The notes beneath the pieces were generated by a model that saw only the letters and a program-made list of their open reading frames with translations, did no database searches and was not told the DNA's origin. A program made the position numbers and the translations under genes. 64,000 nt of DNA from Aureobasidium sp. EXF-3400 (taxonomy: Eukaryota; Ascomycota; Dothideomycetes; Dothideales; Saccotheciaceae): NCBI GenBank assembly GCA_024195585.1, contig SWBL01000218.1, positions 1 to 64,000 on the forward strand, read 5' to 3'. Shown here piece by piece: positions 56,497 to 64,000 of this stretch; the stretch's first letter is position 1, and every line of letters begins with the position of its first letter.

Positions 56497-59458
56497 ATGG
56501 CCTCAGTGTAAACCTGCCTGCAATTGACCCGACACTTTGCTGGAGCTGACGCTTGCGAAACAGATCCTTGACCGACGTCGTCGCTGCGCTGAACGCAACC
56601 TTCGCCCATGCCGATGCGCCTCAGCCTCTCCCTGACGACTTGATACGCATTCTCACCCAGTACCTTGCCAGAGCGAAAAAGGAAGGCGATGGTCTGCACG
56701 ACGAGCTGCGAGCCCTTTTCCGCCATCATGTCGAAGCCCACTCGAACAAGCTGCCGGCCTTCGTCTCGCTCCTCAAAACCTTGCGCCCTGCCATAGTCGC
56801 CGAGGACCACCTTGCTGCCTGGTTCCAGAATGCTGCCATACCCTTTGTCGATCTACCTGCTACCAGCCGCTCCGCCATGTCGGATGCCCAGGACTTTGTA
56901 CTCGACTCGCTTTCCTACGACAACGACAGCCAAGATGCTCGCGACAAGGCCCACACTGCTGTCCATCTCAGTCACATCCTCCTCGATGCCCTGATCGCCC
57001 GAACGACCCCTCATCCCGACAATTCTTCCCTTCAGACAAAGGAACACGCCGCGCGTCAGCTCCAATCTATGTTGATAGCTTTTGCTCGTAAAAATCCACG
57101 CGACTTCTTCGTCTCGGTCGACCACTTCCTCCTGAAGCCTGACACACGTCTACGAGCTCTCGACCTCCTTGCAGCCTTTCTCGAACAACAACATGCCCAT
57201 TTGCACTTGGTCCTCGACACGACTGTGGTCGAACATCTTCTCAAATGTCTCATGAACGACACAGCTACCGTCGTTGTCTCTGCTGCTCTGAAATGTCTTA
57301 TTATGTTGCTCCCGCATATTCCCGCTACCGTGGCTTCTCAGCTTCCGAGGTTGTTCTTGGTTTACAGTCGCTGTCTCTGCTGGGAAAAGTTCAGTGCTTC
57401 GAGTACTAAAGCTCAGCGCGATCTTGTTACCGACGATCGCGTCCGCCGTGGCTCTGATTCTGATGCTGACACTGACCATGAGGACGACTCTGATCCCACC
57501 TGGCAAACTCTGCGCGCTTTGCCCGATATGCCTGAATCTTCGGCTCCTGAGCTCTTGCATTATTTTACCTACCTCTACGGATTGTACCCTCTCAATTTCA
57601 TGAGTTATGTCAGAAAGCCTCGGAAGTATCTCAAGAACATTGATTTTCCTGGTGCCGACGAGTTTGATCTGGATCAAACCGTAATCAGAAGCCGCACCGA
57701 ACAATTCCAGCGTGTCCACTTCCTTCATCCAAGCTTTTTCTTAACCACGGTCGAAGAGGAGCTGAGCGAAAACCGTTGGCTCAAGGCGGAACCTTCAGAA
57801 GTCATCGCCGAGTGTCATGGTCTCTACGCCGGCGAGCACCCCATGTTCAAGAATCCCGCTCCTCCTCCAACGACAAAGCTACCAGCAGTCCCAAACTTCT
57901 TGGCCCCCAGCTCGGAATCTTCACACCTAGACAGCCCAACCTTGCCTCGCCATCCCCCAGAGAGTCCTGTGGAACCTGCGGCCGATACAGCATCTTCTAA
58001 GGATCTCTCGTATCTGCAGCGGGAGCTGATGTTGCTGCGTAACGAACTCACCTTCGAACGTTATCTAAAGCAACAGCACGTGGCTGCTATTGGCCAGCTT
58101 AAACGCAACCATATAAAAGCCGTGACCGTCGAGGCCGAGACGGCCACACTTATTAATGCCAATCGTGCTTTGCAGAAAAAGCTAAGCGACTCGAACAAAT
58201 TTAACGAAAAGATGCAAAAGGAAACCCAGGCTCGTAGGACCCACACGAAGCAAAGTGAGGAACAACTCATGGCCAAGATTCGTGCTCTCAAGTCAGAGCT
58301 TGCAGATCAGGAGAATCTGCAATTGCGCCTCACTCAGGCCTCTAAAGACTGCGATCAGCTTCGTCTGCTTCTTGTTGAAAGCGAATCACGTGAATCCGAT
58401 AAGCAGGAGGAACTCGAAACTCTCCAGGCGCGTCTGAAAGATCAAGAAACAGCGGACCAGCAACGTTCGGAGTTGCAAAAGGAGCTCCAGAGTTATCATG
58501 ATCAAAATCTTGCACTTGATTCACTTCGTGCAGAGCACGAGCTAGCTAAACAAGAGCTCGAAAGCACAAAATTCATATTGCAGCGTCGCGAGCAAGAGCT
58601 CGAAAGACTAAGAACTGCTCATGACGCCAAGGTGCAAGAGCTCGAACTACGGCTCAAAGAGGCCATGGAGAGTTCGTCATCTGCAGACCAACCTATTCAC
58701 GCTATTCCTGTGCATTTGCACGACCAACTCTCGGAAAGTCGCCTGCGGCTTGCTCAAACTAAAGCAGCTTACAGTCAATTGCTTGAAGAATACACAAATT
58801 TGCGCGAGTCCAGAGGTAGCGCGGATGGAGCTCACTCTCTACCTGTTCATCCTGATGAGGCCGGCTACATGACCCAAGAAGGTAGCGTCGGCAGCTACGG
58901 TCTTGCTGGCTCGCGTCGGGCATACTACACTGATCGTGGTGCGGACCAGTTCGAACTGTTCGCTCCGCACATGGATTTCGGGCGGACTGCCTCACCAGTT
59001 TCTTCTTTGAACCAGAGCTATCCCCCAGCACGTCCGTTACGCCCCGAGGCGTATCAACAAAGGATACAGAACTCCCACCCAATGTCTCGAGCGCAAAGCA
59101 ATCATCACGGCGAGCACGCTCTCCACCCCTCGGCTGCACATGGTGCGGCTCGATCAATATTTGGATCTGATCAGAGCTCGCCACCTCCTTCGTCTTTGGG
59201 ACAAGAACCCAACAGGAGCGTCTTCAGTTTCAACTCGGACGCATCGGAAGAACCCTCAAAAGAGGGTGGTAAGCCCAAACCAGAGGTTCGCATGTACGGA
59301 CGTGGTAAGTCTCGAGTTCTCTTTTGATTTTGTTGATCCTTGACTTACTCGTGCACGAAACAGGTGGTGCACAAAACAACAAGAAGAAGGACAAGGTCGA
59401 CAAGTCCGAAAAGCCGGTTAAGAGTAACGGCATTCGAGGATTACGGGGGCTGATGTAG
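56497..59458 (+). CDS. tsc1: Hamartin (TSC1), tuberous sclerosis complex subunit
   Basis: Partner of tuberin (TSC2) in the GAP complex that restrains Rheb and TORC1. Three exons: 56497-56507 (11 nt), 56564-59304, 59364-59458; 948 aa. The start is inferred: the main frame has no ATG at its head, but ATGGCCTCAGT, a GTAAAC donor and an AAACAG acceptor (56-nt intron) give MASVSLTDVVAALNATFAH. The N-terminal helical hamartin region runs to about residue 400 (e.g. HEARQLQSMLIAF-like helices, LHYFTYLYGLYPLNFMSYVRKP). It is followed by a long coiled coil (about 490-760: ELMLLRNELTFERYLKQQHV onward, heptad-like and Gln/Glu/Leu-rich). The tail is disordered and ends in GIRGLRGLM, with basic KKKDKVDK. 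Confidence 0.87.
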
Positions 59459-60101
59459 TGGGGAAGAACTATCTTGGACCACTATGTATGCAATTTTCAA
59501 AGGCCATCAAACCATAGACGCCTACTGTTGAACTTCTGTTTCGTCTTCTCCATCCATGTCAGTTCGTAACAAGTCTTCCTGTGTTGAAATCAAGCAATAG
59601 TGACTGCTCTTTGTGTGGCTTTAAGGTGAGAGTCAGGGATGACTGCTCGCGACATCTTTGTTCTTGATTTCTTGGTAGAAATAGCGCAGCGTAATCCATC
59701 TGTCAATTCTTTGGATCTCAATGAGTTAGCTAGTCAACACACATCATCGTTGGGTGCGCGAATGGTAGGAGATATGTCTTCCCTCTGAGTATGACAGGGT
59801 CGTTCCAACAACCATGCTTCTTGGTCAAGATCACGCATGTCCCCTGAACTCTATTATCCTTTCTTCATCGCTCTTCCGTACATCTGAATACCACACCTTT
59901 ATGTGATTAGTCTTCACAGAAGATGGCAATAGATCAAGTAATCTGTCTTCAGTTTGAAATGAGTATGATTGACCAAGAGGTAGATAGCATTAGAGAACAT
60001 CAAAGCCTAACAAAATAACCAAGCGAAACACAAAAGCAAAACCAAGCAATAAAACATAGATAGAAAACAAGATACTGGATGTCCGTCACGTTGATAGGAA
60101 G
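59459..60101. other. Convergent 3' region of TSC1 and the Ulp1-like gene
   Basis: A 643-bp tail-to-tail spacer, A-rich towards 60000-60070. No gene or repeat recognised. Confidence 0.45.
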
Positions 60102-62303
60102 TCATCTGTGTTTAAGCTTGAGCTTTGGTGCAGGTCGTGAAGACACTCCTCTTATAAGCTCTTTTTCAATCGGTGTAAGAGTGTGTTTGGTCGGCCACAT
60201 TCCAAGCCTGTCGAGAGCAATGAACTTTGGATCATCGTAAGGGTAGTTAGCATCGTCGCTGATTTCTTGGGTAGAGAAGGGATCTTCTGCCTTGTCTTTG
60301 GCTCTTTCTTGACGTGCTTGTCCCAGATGTCCTTGTTCTTTGAGCATTCTATGGTGGATGTTCCAGATCTGACGCAGCACCTTTGTATCGTCGGGAATCC
60401 TGGGCAGCTGTGGTCCTTGGGTACCGACCGAGTCTGCAAGACCAAACGCCAAGCGCATGGTTGCAGGGCTGGTTGGGCTAAGCGGTGATTTGGGGTCCCA
60501 CTGAATCAGGTCTCGATCTTTCAGCCATCTATCAAAGTGTTCAAGGAGGACTTCAGGTTTCATGGTATCCAAGTCCTCGAAATCGCCCAAATCAGGACGT
60601 AGAAGGAAGCGGATGGTGTCCAGATCGAGACGTCTAATGGCTGATTGAGGGTTCTTCTCGAGCTCTTGGCGCACGAGGATGTATTTGTTCAACGACTCCT
60701 TGATCAAGAAAGGTACGCTGCGGGTGAAGTGGCGGTCAGAGGCAACGGTGTTGTGACCAGTATCGACAAAGCCGACACAACGCATATAGGCCTGGATGGT
60801 GGCAGAGTCCATGAACCCAGCCATTGACAAGTTGATCATATCAATGAGCTCCTGGATTCTGTTCATCGAGGTGGCGTAGTGGCTCTTTGCCCCTGGCTCC
60901 ATACCGAGTGCAAGACACCAGGCATTGAGGACGGTCAAGTAACCACATTCCCAAGTATTGGGCTGTCGTGCCACAGTATGATGAGTGAGATCTATCTTGC
61001 GTAGATCACTGGCCACATCCTCCTGGACATCGTACAATCTTGTGTTAAGGATAGCTCTCTTAATGGTTCCTTCGGTGCCCCTCACCATGTTCAAGGTGTC
61101 GTAAACATGGATCTCAGGTTTGTTGTTTACATATCTGGCATGGACGAGTAACCAATGAAGTCCGTCCTTGTCATCTGTGTTGTAAGCTAGGAGGAGGTCT
61201 TTGTTGCGGCCAGCGGTTGCAAGCGGTTCGTTTCCAGTGCCGTCGTGTTTTTTTAATTGTCTGTAGCCCCACTCGTCGATCATGGCGAAATCCACATTGT
61301 TCTCCAATCCAATTGCTGTAGTGACTGAAGCAATTGCTCGAAACACGACGGTGTCCGCAAGCCATTCTGCACGGTGAGAATAGGCTGGCCTGGCCGGCTC
61401 AATCAGCACAACATTGGATCGTTTTTGGAGAAGCTTCCACTCCTGCATTCGCCATCTGAAGTATTCGCATGAGTGGCTATCCTCGGGCTGGATTTCAGGT
61501 TCGGATCTTGCACTTGTCTTCGTGTCAACGGTACCCTCGCTCGTTAAGGCGGCCGTCGCCACTGTTGTTCCTTCTTTGCTTCCAGAGTCTTTGTCGTCCG
61601 TGAGATTTGCAAGAATGCGGCTGATACTGGGCTGAGAATCAAGTTTGCCTGGTATGTAGTCGATGCTCTCGCGGTTTAGGTACAGAAAGACTGCTCGGTC
61701 GTGATATTCCACAACTGAAAATGGAGGCAAAGGTCCAATGACAATGTCGTGGGTCTTTGGGTAACTCTGTCCATTGACAGTCAGGTGCGTGTCTCTTTGC
61801 ACAAAGGCGAACCATCTGATAGCATATGCGCTGAAGACCTTTCGAAATCTGATGGTCCTTTTTTCGTCGTTCTCCTGGGATCTATACGTGTCAACTAGAA
61901 CTCCAGTCTGATACATGTGCACATGAACCTACAAGCTTAGCCCTTCACCTGCCTTCAACGTAATGGGTTGCAAAGGATCAATCCAAGCTACTTGTTCGTT
62001 GTTGCACAAATTCAGGAGTATTTGGCGAGCGCCAGCCATATCAGCAACTCTGGAAGTTGCTTCGAACGCAACTTGAACAGCTGGTCCGAACTGCGCAACA
62101 GTTTTCTTCGTATCTTGATCCAGGTGGAAGTCGATTCCGAATGGAGATGGCAGCGATGATACTGGAGGTGTATAAACCATGTGCTCGAAGCCTTCAGCGG
62201 TCCATTGGTGCAATTTAAGGTCTGGCACCACCTGTGTCTTCTTCTTCTTCTTCTGTGAAGACACGTTGGGCGGGCTCTGGCTTCCTAGCTTTCTCTTAGA
62301 CAT
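60102..62303 (-). CDS. Ulp1/SENP-like (C48) cysteine protease domain protein, interrupted by an in-frame TAG
   Basis: Two open frames in the same reading frame are separated by one TAG (61929-61931): 124 codons from the ATG at 62303 (MSKRKLGSQSPPNVSSQKKKKKT, a likely nuclear signal) and about 606 codons down to 60102. Numbering from 61922, the second part shows a C48 tetrad: His256 in GLHWLL, Asp274 in VYDTL, Gln319 and Cys325 in QPNTWECGY. Spacings (18, then 51 to Cys; Gln six before Cys) agree with yeast Ulp1 (H514, D531, Q574, C580). C48 enzymes cleave SUMO or related modifiers. The rest is unrecognised and mostly ordered, with a basic tail (RPAPKLKLKHR). The TAG may be a splice acceptor (63-nt in-frame intron with a GTAGCT donor), a real stop or an error, so the joined product is uncertain. 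It is tandem downstream of the SUN gene. Confidence 0.68.
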
Positions 62304-62726
62304 TGTTGTAGGTATAATTGTTGATATCCAAGGCTCCTACGACCATGATACACATCTTAATGAGAATACCACCCAGCAACAAAGAGTTCCATGTTGCTTT
62401 CCGCTTTCGGGCATTTCGCCGGATTCGTCGATATAAGGCAAGACAAAGGCGATGATTCCACATTCTAGAGGCTTAGCATTTGCGGTCAATGAGTCTCTGG
62501 TCTAATGCGTGGCTGGCTTCGAGCACAAATTCACAATGAACTATTGAACAGCCTTAAGCACTAGTTCAGACGTGAATTAACGAATTTTGCAGAGGCCATG
62601 TAGACCAGGGTATTTAAGACAAAAACAGCACACGAAAATCGAGAGATCGAAGCTCACCGCTATCCTTCCTGTTTTTCGCCATGAACGCATCGTTGAAACA
62701 CAGACCCAGTCGATTTCGAATTGAAC
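62304..62726. promoter_or_regulatory. Spacer between the SUN gene and the Ulp1-like gene
   Basis: A 423-bp tandem spacer with the SUN 3'UTR and the promoter of the Ulp1-like gene. A TATAT-containing sequence on the minus strand near 62434-62441 lies about 135 bp upstream of the 62303 start. Nothing else recognised. Confidence 0.4.
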
Positions 62727-64000
62727 TCAAAGCTCGCCCAAGTCGCCGCTCCTGAGTTCGGCCGGTTCCGGCTCACCATGCAGTCGGATGCGGTAGATAC
62801 ATGTCCAGTCTTGTCCCCAATTGTTTATGACTCTGATGATGGCAAAGTCGACGAAACCTATCGCTCCGTCGACATCCTCGAGGTCAAAGTTTTGAACATG
62901 GTTGAGTGCGTGAATGTCGTATGATGCTTTACCGATACAGACGAGGCCAGACTCAGGCGCATCTCCACAGCTTAGATGAGAATTGTAAGATTGGGGTGCT
63001 TCGGCACCGGCTCGAGTTCTGACCCAAACCTCGAATTCTCTAGGAGCTGCTCCAATGTCGAGAGTACCTGTAGAGGGCATATGCTCGATGGTGATACTAG
63101 TTGGAATCATAGCGCGGGGGATGATAACACCGATCTGAGCCTTTCCCTTATCGTCTGATGCAGCAGCACACCAGCAATCCGAAGGCTCCTCCCAAGGTGT
63201 CAGAGCTCGAGACGGCGAAGGATGGCCTCGTCCCTGATAATCATAGAGATTTCTGTTGACCCACTGCCATACACCCCCGAGTTGCCTAGGGTGGGTTGGA
63301 GAAGTGTATCTGGGGTGTACAGTGGCTCCCAGTGCGTGGGAGAAGAAATTCACGCTACGAAGCCTGAGTTCTGTGTTCCGAGCTATGTTCGCGAGAGCCA
63401 AGCTGTGCAGTTGTGTAGATCCTTTGCTATCGGGCAGCTGCTTGATGATATCGGACACAGTTCTCCGTGCAACAATTTCCGTGGACTTGCGAACTGATAC
63501 CTCAAATGCACGAAGCTGCGCAGAGAAGTTCTCCTGAAATCCCGCATGGTTCTCACTAACAGCAGCAGCTAAGTCTTCCTTGCTGATGATTTTTTGGTGT
63601 TTCAGTGTCCTTTGGACGACGTCTTGAGCGTGTTGTTCAAGTTTTCTTTGGTTGGTCTCCATGAATTTGTCCCAGATATTCCCGTTGTCGCGCTGGTCCA
63701 GTTTAGCGTCTATCGCTTGCCAGAAACCAGGAGGAAACTCGAGTTCGCCAGTCTCCGGATTCTTACGGACGATGATCTGTTCTGGTAGAATTGACTGCAA
63801 GCGCTCAATTCCCTCGGCATTCAGGCCTCGTACTTGGTTTCTGACGCCTTGCATGTCAAGCTCTAGAGTCTGCAGGCGCCTCGACAATATGTCTTCGCCA
63901 GAACCAAAGGCTCTTCGTTGAACATATGAGAATGGGCTTATGACGTACTCGCCAGCTCTAAAACATGCATTTGTGCCTCGTTCTAGAAGATTGAGCCATC
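62727..64000 (-). CDS. SUN-domain (Sad1/UNC-84) nuclear envelope protein, N-terminus cut by the window edge
   Basis: Inner nuclear membrane protein whose C-terminal SUN domain sits in the perinuclear space and binds KASH partners, linking nucleus or spindle pole to the cytoskeleton. The frame is open from the stop at 62727 to the window end; the in-frame sequence continues past 63887 (AGEYVISPFSYVQRRAFGSG), so the real start is outside. The first visible part is helical/coiled coil (FWQAIDAKLDQRDN; WDKFMETNQRKLEQH; ISKEDLAAAVSENHAGFQ). RLRSVNFFSHALGATVHP follows, then the SUN domain: TPWEEPSDCWCAA, IPTSITIEHMPST, AAPREFEVWV, and NNWGQDWTCIYRIRLHG near the end. The WEE-x-x-DCWC form is typical of filamentous fungal SUN proteins. 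No membrane segment is visible, presumably because it lies upstream. Confidence 0.88.
   Translation of the reverse strand, partial: WLNLLERGTNACFRAGEYVISPFSYVQRRAFGSGEDILSRRLQTLELDMQGVRNQVRGLNAEGIERLQSILPEQIIVRKNPETGELEFPPGFWQAIDAKLDQRDNGNIWDKFMETNQRKLEQHAQDVVQRTLKHQKIISKEDLAAAVSENHAGFQENFSAQLRAFEVSVRKSTEIVARRTVSDIIKQLPDSKGSTQLHSLALANIARNTELRLRSVNFFSHALGATVHPRYTSPTHPRQLGGVWQWVNRNLYDYQGRGHPSPSRALTPWEEPSDCWCAAASDDKGKAQIGVIIPRAMIPTSITIEHMPSTGTLDIGAAPREFEVWVRTRAGAEAPQSYNSHLSCGDAPESGLVCIGKASYDIHALNHVQNFDLEDVDGAIGFVDFAIIRVINNWGQDWTCIYRIRLHGEPEPAELRSGDLGEL

Noticed and set aside
61929..61948. 20-nt intron (GTGAAG...TTGTAG) to remove the TAG in the Ulp1-like gene
   Set aside because: Too short for splicing and it would shift the frame.

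Overview
The window is nuclear DNA of a filamentous ascomycete (Pezizomycotina). The evidence is short GT-AG introns of about 47-66 nt with CTAAC/CTAAT-type branch sites, compact genes on both strands, and a fungus-specific gene set (Dicer-like 1, sulfite reductase beta, phenylacetate hydroxylase of the CYP504 type, PAG1/Tao3, Pol32, fungal SUN protein). A dothideomycete is likely, but that placement is an impression and not something I can prove from the sequence. No CRISPR arrays, rRNA or insertion sequences are visible, and I found no tRNA I could support.

Layout. 0-10 kb: nascent polypeptide-associated complex beta (EGD1, cut by the left edge, with a strange pair of introns), a 64-residue acylated-looking small protein, an unrecognised 198-residue protein, DNA polymerase delta subunit Pol32, and a two-RRM RNA-binding protein. 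10-30 kb: NADPH-cytochrome P450 reductase, divergent from the giant intronless PAG1/Tao3/Furry morphogenesis gene; then tubulin cofactor D, a CYP504-type P450 and a type II membrane glycosyltransferase-like protein. 30-45 kb: MCM6, isopentenyl-diphosphate isomerase, a disordered unknown protein, Ipi1, Dicer-like 1 divergent from Tap42, and a zinc-knuckle protein. 45-60 kb: MATE transporter, FAD synthetase, sulfite reductase beta and hamartin (TSC1). 60-64 kb: a Ulp1/SENP-like cysteine protease gene interrupted by an in-frame TAG, and a SUN-domain protein cut by the right edge.

Exon structures were worked out by hand. For every multi-exon gene that is complete in the window the exon lengths sum to a multiple of three. 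Most genes are housekeeping, with themes of replication (POL32, MCM6), flavin/sulfur metabolism (FAD1, sulfite reductase, CPR), TOR signalling (TAP42, TSC1), RNA biology (Dicer, RRM protein, zinc-knuckle protein, Ipi1) and cell shape/tubulin (PAG1, TBCD).

The most unusual observations are: two canonical introns in EGD1 separated by a single G, which is needed to keep the frame; a Ulp1-type catalytic tetrad in an otherwise unrecognised protein next to a SUN gene; in-frame TAG codons inside two predicted genes; an uORF whose stop overlaps the PAG1 start as ATGA; and a tryptophan/WG-rich tail on the zinc-knuckle protein near Dicer.
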